Translations under genes and position numbers: made by a program | Notes under the pieces: model-generated | What the model saw: only the letters and a program-made list of their open reading frames with translations | Told to the model about the DNA's origin: nothing | Databases searched by the model: none | Shown: piece by piece, positions 27,194 through 36,205 of the stretch | Layout of the letters: each line of letters starts with the position of its first letter | Position numbering within the stretch: position 1 is the stretch's first letter | Assembly: GCF_051020955.1 (NCBI RefSeq) | Contig: NW_027476488.1 | Coordinates: 62,001-126,000 of the forward strand | Direction of reading: 5' to 3' | Length of the DNA: 64,000 bases | Source: Megalopta genalis | Taxonomy: Eukaryota; Arthropoda; Insecta; Hymenoptera; Halictidae

Positions 27194-29146
27194 GTTCGCA
27201 TGCATTTGAAGCTAAACCTTCTACATCGCATTGATTTGAAGCTAAATCATGTGTTTCGCTTGGATTTGAAGCTAAATCTTCTACATCGCATGGAGTTGCA
27301 GCTAAATCATGTGTTTCGCATGGATTTGATGCTAAACTTTCTGCATCGCATTGATTTGAAGCTAAATCATGTGTTTTTCATGGATTTGATGCTAACTCGT
27401 TAGTTTCGACGGCATTTGAAGCTATATTACTTATATGGCAAGTATCTGAATCTAACTCATTTGTTTCGCATGGATTTGAAGCTAAACCTTCTGCACAGGC
27501 ATTGATTTGAAGCTAAATCATTTGTTTCGCATGGATTTGAAGCTAAGCCTTCTACGTCGTGTCGATTTGAAGTTAAATGATATGTATCGCATGGATTTTG
27601 AAGCTAACTCGTTTGATTCGTCAGCATTTGACTCTATATCACTTATATCCCAATTGTTTGAAACTAAATCATTTGTTTCGCATGGATTTGAATCTAAACC
27701 TTCTACATCGCATGGATTTGCAGCTAAGTCATGTGTTTCGCATGGATTTGTAGCTAACTCGTTAGTTTCGAATGCATTTGAAGCTATATCACTTATATCG
27801 CAAGTATCTGAATCTAAATCATTTGTTTACGCATGGATTTGAAGCTAAGCCTTCTACTTCATATCGATTTGAAGATAAATGATATGTATCGCATGGATTT
27901 TGAAGCTAACTCGTTCGTTTCCCCTGCATTTGAAGCTATATCAATTATACCCCATGTATTTGAAGCTAAATCATTTGTTTCGCGTGTATTTGAAGGCAAA
28001 CCTTATACATCGCAATGATTTGAAGCTAAATCATGTGTTTCGCTTGGATATGAAGCGAAATCGTTTGTTTCGTCTGCATTTGAAGCTATATCACTTATAT
28101 CGCAAGTATCTGAAGCTGAATCATTGGTTTCGCATGGATTTGAAGCTAAACCTTCCACATCCCATAGATTTGAAGCTAGCTCGATTTCTTCGTCTGCATT
28201 TGAAGCTATATCACTTATATCGCAAAGTATCTGAAGCTAAATCATTTGTTTCGAATGTATTTGAAGCTAAGCCTTCTACTTCGCACTGATTTGAAGCCAG
28301 ATCATTTGTTTCGCTTGGATGTGAAGCTATCTCGTTTGTTTCGTCTGCATTTGAAGCTATATCACTTATAACGCAAGTATCTGAACCTAAGTCATTTGGT
28401 TCGCATGGATTTGAAGCTAAACCTTCTACATCCCATTGATTTGAAGCTAAATCATTTGTTTTGTATGGATTTGAAGCTAAATCTTCTACATCGCATGGAT
28501 TTGCAGCTAAATCATGTGTTTCGCATGGATTTGTAGCTAACTCGTTAGTTTCGAATGCATTTGAAGCTATATCACTTATATCGCAAGTATCTGAATCTAA
28601 ATCATTTGTTTACGCATGGATTTGAAGCTAAGCCTTCTACTTCATATCGATTTGAAGATAAATGATATGTATCGCATGGATTTTGAAGCTAACGCGTTTG
28701 ATTCGTCAGCATTTGAAGCTATATCACTTATATCCCAATTGTTTGAAGCTAAATCATTTGTTTCGCATGGATTTGAATCTAAACCTTCTACATCGCATTG
28801 ATTTGAAGCTAAATCATGTGATGCGCTTGGATTTGAAGCTAACTCGTTTGCTTCGGCTGCATTTGAAGCTATATCACTTATATCTCAATTGTTTGAAGCT
28901 AAATCATTTGTTTTGCATGGATTTGAAGCTAAACCTTCTGCATCGCATTGATTTGACGCTAAATCATGTGTTTTGCATGGATTTGATGCTAACTCGTTTG
29001 CTTCCCCTGCATTTGAAGCTATATCAGTTATATCGCAAGTATCTGATGCTAAATCATTTGTTTTGCACGGATTTGAAGATAATTCTTCTACATCGCATGG
29101 ATTTGAAGCTAACTCGTTAGTTTCGAATGCATTTGAAGCTATATCA

Positions 29147-29151
29147 CTTAT
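29147..29151. repeat. target-site duplication, left, CTTAT
   Basis: CTTAT directly precedes the 5' LTR and recurs at 36201-36205 directly after the 3' LTR. A 5-bp duplication is usual for BEL/Pao integrase. Confidence 0.95.
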
Positions 29152-29502
29152 TGTTCCGTTCCGGAAGACCTCCCGCAGGCTGCTTTCGCGAAGGTTTATG
29201 GCGTGGACCAGCGAGGATCATAAAGAGACGGAAACCTTTTTTCCATCTGCAGAACATCGGTGCAGGGTCTTCCGTTTCTTTAATGACCGCGACGCGTCGT
29301 AGGCACGAAAGGCCCGAAAAAACAACCCCGTCGTAAATTTGAGAATTTGACGGGTCTTGAGAAAGTTTAGTCCCAACCGTCGCGGGGACGATATCTCAGG
29401 CCCCAGGGGACCTCCCGTCCACGCAAGTACGCAACACCCCCCTCTCCTAGACAAGGCTCGTGTAGGACGATACGAGAGGGTGGTGACGAAAAGCTTAGAG
29501 GA

Positions 29503-29545
29503 CACTGATTGGAAAATCGCAATCTTCGAGAAAAACCAATCAGTG
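29503..29545 (+). promoter_or_regulatory. inverted CCAAT repeat in 5' LTR
   Basis: CACTGATTGG (29503-29512) and its exact reverse complement CCAATCAGTG (29536-29545) flank 23 bp, about 55 bp upstream of the TATA box. Two head-to-head CCAAT boxes suggest an NF-Y-type enhancer/promoter element. That is inference from the motif only. In the 3' LTR the right half reads CCAATCAGGG. Confidence 0.45.
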
Positions 29546-29599
29546 CGTCCCGGCGTGGAGGTGGAGGTTCCTTCAGGGATCTCAAACGGGGGTGACCAA

Positions 29600-29606
29600 T
29601 ATAAAA
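29600..29606 (+). promoter_or_regulatory. TATA box of 5' LTR
   Basis: TATAAAA in the context GACCAATATAAAATAACG, about 300 bp before the end of the LTR. It is conserved at 35899-35905 in the 3' LTR. Its position fits a U3 promoter with transcription starting around 29630, which would define the U3/R border. Confidence 0.6.
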
Positions 29607-29905
29607 TAACGCGACCAGTCGGGGCGCGGACAGTAAAACGCAGAAAAACCGGTCGGTGTCAAACAGTCAGAAGTCACAGTCGAAAATACTTACACGCGCT
29701 CTCTTTCTCGCCCGAGCTCTAGCTCTAACATACAGTGCAATCGGACACTCTCTCGAGTTCACGAGGCATTTCGTAGAATCCTCATCCGCGGCATTACTTC
29801 GCTAACGAGCGAACGCAATCGCGGGTCGAAAAAGCTCGACTCGCTTCGCACACATTTTCCGCGACACATTCGAGTCCCTCGAGTCGGATAAGTGCGAAAC
29901 ATTTT

Positions 29906-29926
29906 TGGTCCTTCGAGCCGGATTCG
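29906..29926 (+). promoter_or_regulatory. primer-binding site, tRNA-Tyr
   Basis: Four bases after the 5' LTR the sequence TGGTCCTTCGAGCCGGATT, continuing CG, is complementary to the 3' end of tRNA-Tyr including CCA. As recalled, insect tRNA-Tyr starts CCTTCGA and ends in the matching strand. The match covers 21 bases and stops where the tRNA T-loop sequence diverges. It primes minus-strand DNA synthesis. The site is intact. Confidence 0.85.
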
Positions 29927-29984
29927 CGATCTACGGAAATATAATTCGGGTGTGAAAACCCAGAGTGCAGCCGATTCCGTTACA

Positions 29985-31316
29985 ATGGCAACGACTAGTG
30001 CACTCTCGAGCGGAATGGACAAGGGCGAAACCTACGTCCATTCCTTGAAGACGAAGCGCCGAACATTCAAGGCGCAATTGACATTGTTCTCTAAATACGT
30101 CGAGTCATACGCAGACTCCGTTATTGAGCGTGTCAAACTACGGGAACGCACACAACGCATTCGACAACAGTTTGACGATTTCAACAAAATCCAGGATGAG
30201 TTGTGTCTCCTAGAAGACTTCGACACGGCCGAAGAAGAACGAGCAACGTTGACTGATACTTATGATCACGCCATCGCCATCGCAGTCACCACGTCGGAAC
30301 GGGTCGACCAGACTCACGCGCAGTCTTTTCATCCCGCAACGCGAGACTCACCTACTCCGTCTGCGTTGTCGATGGGATTATCCGTGAAGCTACCGCGGAT
30401 CGACCTTCCGAAATTCGACGGCCGGCTGGAGAAATGGGTCACGTTCAAGGACGCATTCACGACGATGATCCACACGCACGCTGGGTTAAGTAATATTCAA
30501 AAACTCAACTACTTGCGCCTCTCGCTCACCGGCAGGGCGGCGACGACGATCGAGGCCTTCACCGTCAGTGAAGACAACTACGAACCCGCTTGGAATCATA
30601 TGATCGAGACATATGAGAACAAGCGAGCCCTCATTCTTCGTCACGCGGCGCTTCTTCGCGACACCCCGACCATGCCGAACAAGACTTCCGAATCCATACG
30701 GGATCTTACCAATTACATGCAACTACATGTACGGTCGTTGCAAGCTCTCGGTCGGACGTGGGAACAAATCGCGAGCGACTTACTCGCTAGCATTGCCATG
30801 TCGCGCATGGGGCAAGATATACGAAGGACGTGGGAACGCACCCTGACGACTACGGAGATGCCCAAAATTGAGGACATCTTCAAATTTTTGAACCTTTCCG
30901 CGCATCAGTACAGGGACTGTGAAACGCCTTCAACCTCGACTCCCACGGTCCAACAAGTCCAAGCCGAGACCGCACGAGGCGTTCGGAAGCCGGGTTCCTT
31001 CCGGACGAAAGAGAGGAGACAATATCCCACGCAGTCCTCGAATAGAGCAAGCGGACAAGCCTTCGTAACTGCTAAGGGTAATAATTGTGCAATCTGCAAC
31101 ACAGCAGAGCATTCCGTCTTTCAATGCAAGACGTTCCTTGAGATGCCAGTCAGGAAACGGATCGAGACGGCAACCAGTTTGTACTTGTGCTTGAATTGTT
31201 TGCGTTTCGACCACCGTGCTAAGGACTGCAACGCCGGGAATTGCAGAACATGCGGAAAACGGCACAACACCAAGCTACACGAAGATCCGCCGAAATCCAC
31301 GGACAGACCCGAATGA
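29985..31316 (+). CDS. gag: Gag polyprotein of BEL/Pao element
   Basis: This 443-residue structural protein should form the retrotransposon capsid and bind its RNA. I chose the ATG at 29985 because it is the first in-frame ATG after the PBS and has A at -3 and G at +4; the frame is open further upstream only through the PBS and LTR edge. The N-terminal third is charged and helical, probably coiled coil. Around residue 136 comes LPRIDLPKFDG followed by the capsid-like DUF1759 region, typical of Pao gag. The C-terminus has three zinc-binding modules: two canonical CX2CX4HX4C knuckles at residues 368-381 and 402-415, and CX2CX3HX4H at 420-432. The frame ends in a UGA followed by C; pol continues in the same frame without another stop. 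No internal break is visible. Confidence 0.92.
   Translation: MATTSALSSGMDKGETYVHSLKTKRRTFKAQLTLFSKYVESYADSVIERVKLRERTQRIRQQFDDFNKIQDELCLLEDFDTAEEERATLTDTYDHAIAIAVTTSERVDQTHAQSFHPATRDSPTPSALSMGLSVKLPRIDLPKFDGRLEKWVTFKDAFTTMIHTHAGLSNIQKLNYLRLSLTGRAATTIEAFTVSEDNYEPAWNHMIETYENKRALILRHAALLRDTPTMPNKTSESIRDLTNYMQLHVRSLQALGRTWEQIASDLLASIAMSRMGQDIRRTWERTLTTTEMPKIEDIFKFLNLSAHQYRDCETPSTSTPTVQQVQAETARGVRKPGSFRTKERRQYPTQSSNRASGQAFVTAKGNNCAICNTAEHSVFQCKTFLEMPVRKRIETATSLYLCLNCLRFDHRAKDCNAGNCRTCGKRHNTKLHEDPPKSTDRPE
31314..31316 (+). promoter_or_regulatory. in-frame UGA between gag and pol
   Basis: The codon TGA (context GAA TGA CCA) is the only stop between gag and pol in the shared frame; from 31317 the frame stays open through the protease. 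UGA followed by C is the leakiest stop context known, so programmed readthrough is possible. In most BEL/Pao elements gag-pol is one uninterrupted frame, so an inactivating point mutation is equally possible. Confidence 0.5.
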
Positions 31317-33866
31317 CCACGACGGAAACGACGAAGGAAGCAGCCGAGGAAAGGGATTCGCGTTCGAGCCACCGAGGGACCGACCAATGGGTTGATGACC
31401 ACGGCGATCGTCGAGGTCGCAGGTCGCGATCAACCCTCAATCCCGTGTCGAGCATTGGTCGATACCTGCGCTAACGCGAACTTCATCACGGAGGAGTTCG
31501 TCGCGAAACTCCAGCTTCCCGTCACAAAATCGGCCGCAACCATCGAGACGCTGAACGCCATGCGAACGGTCACAAGCAAGATTGTGAAAACCACCATCAA
31601 ATCCCGTCTTTCGAACTACAAGCGGGATTTGACGTTTTTCACAATCCCACGCATTGCGGGGTTCGTGCCGGAGGAGCCGATTGACCGTGATCAACTTAGC
31701 ATCCCAGCTAACATTCCACTAGCTGATCCACACTTCTACCGTCCAGCGCCCGTAGACATGCTGATCGGAAGCGGTCCTGCCCTCGCATCACTCAGCATAG
31801 GGCAAATCAACTTGTCTGCACGTGGCAACCTGGATCTCGTCCTCCAGAAAACCCAACTGGGATGGATCATCGGGGGGAGCGCACCGGCAAGGAAACCTCA
31901 AACGACGCGAAAAACCTTCCTGACGAAGTTGAGTTTCGACCTCAGAAGATTTTGGAAATTGGAAGAGGGACCATCCGAACGGCACCTCTCGTCCGAGGAG
32001 AAACGATGCGAGGATCACTTCACCCAACATCTTCAGCGAAACGAAACAGGTCGGTACGTCGTCGCTCTGCCCTTCAACGGAAGGGAATCAATGCTCGGTG
32101 AATCACGGTCTCGCGCTTTCAATCGATTTTTGGCGTTGGAGAGGAAATTCTCGCGCGATCCTGCTTTGAAGACGGTGTATTCAACCGTCATCAATGAATA
32201 CCTGGCGCTCGGACATTTGACTCAGGTAGGAAGCGATGAACCCCAGTCACCGGGTTTCTACCTGCCGCACCATGCGGTCGTAAAGTCGTCGAGCGCGACC
32301 ACAAAGGTCCATGTTGTGTTCGACGGCTCCTCCAAATCGAGTTGCGGCCTATCACTGAACGACGCGCTGATGATAGGACCCACGATACAGGACGACATGT
32401 GGCTGCTACTACTGCGATTTCGCATGCACGTGTATGCGCTGACTGGCGACATCGAGAAGATGTATCGCCAGTTCCTCGTTCGGCCAGAGGATCGCAAGTA
32501 TCAACGGATCCTGTGGAGAAACGCAAACCACGAGGTCACTACGTATGAGCTGAATACGGTCACGTTCGGGCTCTCCGCGGCTCCATTTCTAGCAATTCGG
32601 TGCATACACCAGCTAGCGAACGACGAAGAGTCCCAATTTCCAGCAGCTTCAAGGACGTTGAAGAGGGACTTGTACGTCGACGATTTGCTGACTGGTGCCG
32701 ATACATTGGAGGAAGCCCAGACCGTACGCAATCAGGTCATCAACTTGTTGGCGAAGGGAGGACTCAACATACGTCAATGGAGGTCAAACGAACCCAGGCT
32801 TTTGACCGACCTCTCAGCTCAACAAGTACATCCAAAGGTCTTCGGTGACGCGACCACCGTCAAGACCCTCGGTGTGGTATGGGATGCAACAGGAGACATC
32901 ATCAGATTCACCGTGAATCACAACGTTACCACACGGGTAACGAAACGGTCCATCCTGTCATCGGTAGCAAAGATCTTCGATCCACTGGGACTCCTCGGAC
33001 CGGTTACTATCCTCGCGAAGCTCATGATCCAGCAGTTGTGGCAACTGAAGGTCGATTGGGACGAATCCCTTCCAGTTGGCATACACACTGAATGGTCAAC
33101 CTTCGCAGAGGATTTAGTTCACCTCAACCACTTGTCATTCCAGAGAAACGTCACCCAATCGGGTAATCGCAAGATCGAGCTTCACGGATTTTGTGATGCC
33201 AGCGAGCGAGCGTATGGAGCATGTATCTACGTTCGATCCATCAGCACCAGCGGCAGGATACGGGTACATCTTCTCTGCGCAAAGTCTCGAGTGGCACCAC
33301 TGAAGACCGTTCCGCTCGCACGACTGGAGCTTTGCGGGGCTTCCCTGCTGGCTACTTTGACGACCTCGGTTCAAGGGGCACTCGGCACCGATCCCGCAGC
33401 CATCACCTTCTGGACCGATTCCACCATTGTTTTGAATTGGCTCCACAAGGAACCAAGCGGTCTCAAAACATTCGTTGCGAATCGCGTAGCGGATGTTCAG
33501 GGTAAAACCGACATAAACGCGTGGCGACACGTACGTTCCCACAACAACCCGGCGGATCTGCTATCCCGGGGACAAGCACCAGCGCAGTTCATCAAGAACC
33601 AACACTGGCGCCACGGACCCACCTGGCTTTCAACACACAAGTCAACGTGGCCCGAAACAATATTCGAGATCTGGGAGGATGTACCGGAGAGAAAACGACT
33701 CACTTGTTTCACCGCGACCATAAAGCGCAGTTCATCAAGAACCAACACTGGCGCCACGGACCCACCTGGCTTTCAACACACAAGTCAACGTGGCCCGAAA
33801 CAATATTCGAGATCTGGGAGGATGTACCGGAGAGAAAACGACTCACTTGTTTCACCGCGACCATAA
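31317..33866 (+). pseudogene. pol: Pol polyprotein, first part: protease, RT, RNase H
   Basis: This is the first frame of a disrupted pol. It carries no stop from 31317 onward; the first in-frame ATG is at 31395 and may not be used. Order of parts: an aspartic protease with ALVDTCANANF (catalytic Asp codon at 31461, with Cys where DTG/DSG proteases have Gly). Next is the reverse transcriptase, with LTGDIEKMYRQF (Asp codon 32448) and the catalytic YVDD at 32673-32684. Then comes RNase H with GFCDAS (Asp codon 33195), LARLELCGA, FWTDST and the HNNPADLLSRG end. Together these match the Peptidase_A17/Pao RT-RNase H block. The frame runs into the first copy of a 143-bp tandem duplication and then stops at 33864-33866. 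Without the duplication the frame would continue into the integrase. All catalytic residues I looked for are present. Confidence 0.9.
33581..33866 (+). repeat. 143-bp perfect tandem duplication inside pol
   Basis: Bases 33581-33723 and 33724-33866 are identical copies (each starts AGCGCAGTTCATCAAG and ends GCGACCATAA). 143 is not a multiple of three, so the duplication moves the integrase half by two bases relative to the RT half and breaks pol. Copies with no difference argue for a very recent event, possibly after insertion. An assembly error is the other explanation. Confidence 0.95.
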
Positions 33867-35344
33867 ACAGTGAGGAAATTTTGAACCGATTCTCCTGTCT
33901 TTCTAGGTTAAAACATGTCACCGCGTATTGCCTACGGTTCAAGAATCCACGAGCATTCAGAGGACCTCTCACCATCGAAGAGATCCAATCGGCCACCGTC
34001 CGCATCCTACAACTGGCACAGGCAACAGCGTTTGCATTGGATCTTCGTTCATTGAGATCCGGCACCGAGCTCCACAAAAAGAGCAAGCTCCTTCCGCTGA
34101 ATCCGTTCATCGACCACCAAGGACTGCTACGCGTCGGAGGCCGTCTCGTAAATTCGACGCTGTCTTACAATCAGCGCCATCCGGTCCTCTTGCCGAAGAG
34201 TCATCATGTGACCGAACTTATCATCCGCCAGGCCCACCTCGAGAACCACCACGCAGGGATGACGACTACCCTGTACGCCGTCCGGCAGGCCTATTGGCCC
34301 ATCGACGGCAGAAACGCAACGCGGAAGATCGTGAGGCGGTGCGTCAAGTGCTTCCGTATGGACCCACCTGCCACAGCCTGCAGCATGGGAAACCTACCTG
34401 CCGCACGAGTAACCGAGCACCGCCCGTTTTCCAATTGCGGCGTGGACTATTGTGGTCCCTTTCATATAAAAGAGCGACGACATCGCAATCGCACTCGACT
34501 CAAGGTGTTCGTTGCTGTCTTCATTTGTTTCTCAACGAAGGCAGTACACCTTGAAGTCGTAAGCGACATGACCACAGAAGCATTCATCGGGGCTTTGCGA
34601 CGATTCATCTCGCGGAGGGGGATCTGCAAAAACATCTATTCCGACAACGGCACCAATTTCGTTGGTGCGAACAACATGTTGTCCGAGATGCACGAGATCT
34701 TGCGCAATGGGGAGAACAAAATCCGCCACTTCCTAACGGAGAAGCAAATCTCGTGGCATTTCATCCCGGCGCTGTCTCCGAATTTTGGCGGCCTTTGGGA
34801 AGCCGCCGTCAAATGCTTCAAACACCACGTGAAGCGCGTGGTAGGAGAAGAACTATTCTCATTTGAGCAGTTCAACACTTTCGTGATAGAGGTCGAAGCC
34901 ATCCTCAATTCCAGACCCTTGACTCCTCTATCTTCCGACCCGAACGATCCCATCGCACTCACTCCTGGCCACTTCTTGATTGGTGATTCCTTGACGAGTT
35001 TTCCTGATATTGATTTCAGAAAAACTCCCAGCAACCGACTGTCCAATTGGCAACACATACAAAAGGTCAAACAAGACTTTTGGGCCCGCTGGTACAAGGA
35101 ATACATCAATCAACTCAACGTTCGCCAAAGGTGGACCAAGGGGTCGCCCAACATCACCAAGGGCACCATCGTCGTCCTGAAGGAGGATAATCTCCCACCA
35201 CTGCAGTGGCGTCTCGGCTGTGTGGTACAACTCCATCCAGGACAGGACGACTTCGCCAGGGTCGTGACCGTGCGGACTTCCCAAGGAGTCTACAAGCGGA
35301 ACGTGCGACAACTGGCACCTCTGCCCATCGAGCACAGTGTTTAG
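33724..35344 (+). pseudogene. pol: Pol polyprotein, second part: integrase
   Basis: This is the downstream frame of the broken pol; it is open from 33521, but its meaningful part begins with the second copy of the duplication. It has an HHCC-type zinc module (HLENHHAG and, further on, RRCVKC, near 34240-34350), as in Integrase_H2C2. The catalytic core follows: GVDYCGPF (Asp codon 34445), YSDNGTNF (Asp codon 34643) and GLWEAAVK (Glu codon 34799), i.e. D-X65-D-X51-E. The C-terminal region from about 35030 (WQHIQKVKQDFW, then GTIVVLKEDNLPPLQW, then KRNVRQLAPLP) matches the DUF5641 domain of Pao integrases. The stop is at 35342-35344. No start codon of its own is expected; it was originally read through from protease/RT. 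All catalytic residues are present. Confidence 0.92.
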
Positions 35345-35450
35345 AGACATTTTTAAACATACCGCAAGCAACCCAGGACATCGCGATCGAATTAGCTAAT
35401 AAGTACGCTGATTGTGTATTGACCGATTCGGTCGCTCAACGGGGGGAGCA
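35345..35450 (+). other. 3' untranslated region with polypurine tract
   Basis: These 106 bases lie between the pol stop and the 3' LTR. The purine run GGGGGGAGCA at 35441-35450 directly abuts the LTR start and serves as the polypurine tract, the plus-strand primer. There is no env-like frame. Confidence 0.75.
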
Positions 35451-36200
35451 TGTTCCGTTCCAGAAGACCTCCCGCAGGCCGCTTTCGCGAAGGTTTATGG
35501 CGTGGACCAGCGAGGATCATAAAGAGACGGAAACCTTTTTTCCATCTGCAGAACATCGGTGCAGGGTCTTCCGTTTCTTTAATGACCGCGACGCGTCGTA
35601 GGTACGAAAGGCCCGAAAAAACAACCCCGTCGTAAATTTGAGAATTTGACGGGTCTTGAGAAAGTTTAGTCCCAACCGTCGCGGGGACGATATCTCAGGC
35701 CCCAGGGGACCTCCCGACCACGCAACTACGCAACACCCCCCTCTCCTAGACAAGGCTCGTGAAGGACGATACGAGAGGGTGGTGACGAAAAGCTTAGAGG
35801 ACACTGATTGGAAAATCGCAATCTTCGAGAAAAACCAATCAGGGCGTCCCGGCGTGGAGGTGGAGGTTCCTTCAGGGATCTCAAACGGGGGTGACCAATA
35901 TAAAATAACGCGACCAGTCGGGGCGCGGACAGTAAAACGCAGAAAAACCAATCAGTGTCAAACAGTCAGAAGTCACAGTCGAAAACACTTACACGCGCTC
36001 TCTTTCTCGCCCGAGCTCTAGCTCTAACATACAGTACAATCGGACACTCTCTCGAGTTCACGAGGCATTTCGTAGAATCCTCATCCGCGGCATTACTTCG
36101 CTAACGAGCGAACGCAATCGCGGGTCGAAAAAGCTCGACTCGCTTCGCACACATTTTCCGCGACACATTCGAGTCCCTCGAGTCGGATAAGTGCGAAACA
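35451..36200 (+). repeat. 3' LTR of BEL/Pao element (750 bp)
   Basis: It begins TGTTCCGTTCCAGAAG and ends GTGCGAAACA at exactly the length of the 5' LTR. The TATAAAA box is at 35899-35905. It carries an additional AAAAACCAATCAGTG at 35943-35957 that is mutated to GGTCGG in the 5' copy. Confidence 0.97.
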
Positions 36201-36205
36201 CTTAT
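36201..36205. repeat. target-site duplication, right, CTTAT
   Basis: Second copy of CTTAT. With the element removed, the joined flanks match the uninterrupted satellite at about 28530-28640, including its unusual GTTTACGCATGG monomer. Confidence 0.95.

Larger units (their letters stand above)
17670..29151. repeat. 30-bp satellite array, middle segment
   Basis: The same 30-bp satellite continues between the two LTR insertions, about 380 monomers. It is richest in the TCTGCATTTGAAGCTATATCACTTATATC class and in CTTCTACATCGCATTG monomers, with an inserted module (about 19.0-19.7, 20.6-21.3 and 24.7-25.4 kb) that carries CATGCAGTTG monomers. Recurrent 31-bp monomers (GGATTTTGAAGC) occur at about 18402, 18792, 20023, 20413, 21556, 22187, 23689, 25640, 27596, 27896 and 28679. 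No gene or other non-satellite sequence is visible. Confidence 0.95.
29152..29901 (+). repeat. 5' LTR of BEL/Pao element (750 bp)
   Basis: It begins TGTTCCGTTCCGGAAG and ends GTGCGAAACA. Compared with the 3' LTR (35451-36200) it has the same length, no indels and about 12 substitutions (98.4% identity by eye count). Three of these fall within six bases (GGTCGG here, AATCAG in the 3' LTR). It should hold the element promoter: a TATAAAA box lies at 29600-29606 with a CCAAT box directly before it. Open frames on either strand inside the LTR have no recognisable domain. Confidence 0.97.
29152..36200 (+). mobile_element. BEL/Pao LTR retrotransposon, full length, pol disrupted
   Basis: This is a complete 7,049-bp element with the order 5' LTR, tRNA-Tyr PBS, gag, pol (protease, reverse transcriptase, RNase H, integrase), polypurine tract, 3' LTR. 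It has TG...CA ends and 5-bp target duplications. Assignment to BEL/Pao rests on the gag motif LPRIDLPKFDG with three zinc knuckles, the Pao-type protease/RT/RNase H block (family Peptidase_A17) and the integrase with a DUF5641-like C-terminus. There is no env-like frame after pol. The element is clearly GC-richer than the satellite around it, so it is foreign to the array. The LTRs differ at about 12 of 750 positions, which points to a fairly recent insertion. A 143-bp duplication inside pol makes this copy non-autonomous as it stands. Confidence 0.97.

Noticed and set aside
29218..29505. Open frames inside both LTRs (also 35517-35951) as genes
   Set aside because: They occur in both LTRs, on both strands, with no domain; this is GC-rich non-coding sequence.
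31241..31474. Plus-strand frame overlapping the gag-pol junction as a frameshift link
   Set aside because: It is in another frame, low in complexity, and unneeded because gag and pol already share a frame; no slippery heptamer was recognised.
32191..32526. Minus-strand 111-codon frame opposite reverse transcriptase
   Set aside because: Shadow frame of pol; no domain.
34636..35109. Minus-strand 157-codon frame opposite integrase
   Set aside because: It is a shadow of the integrase-coding strand; the + strand carries the catalytic motifs.
35345..35450. Possible env-like third frame after pol
   Set aside because: Only 106 bases separate the pol stop from the 3' LTR, so there is no room for one.
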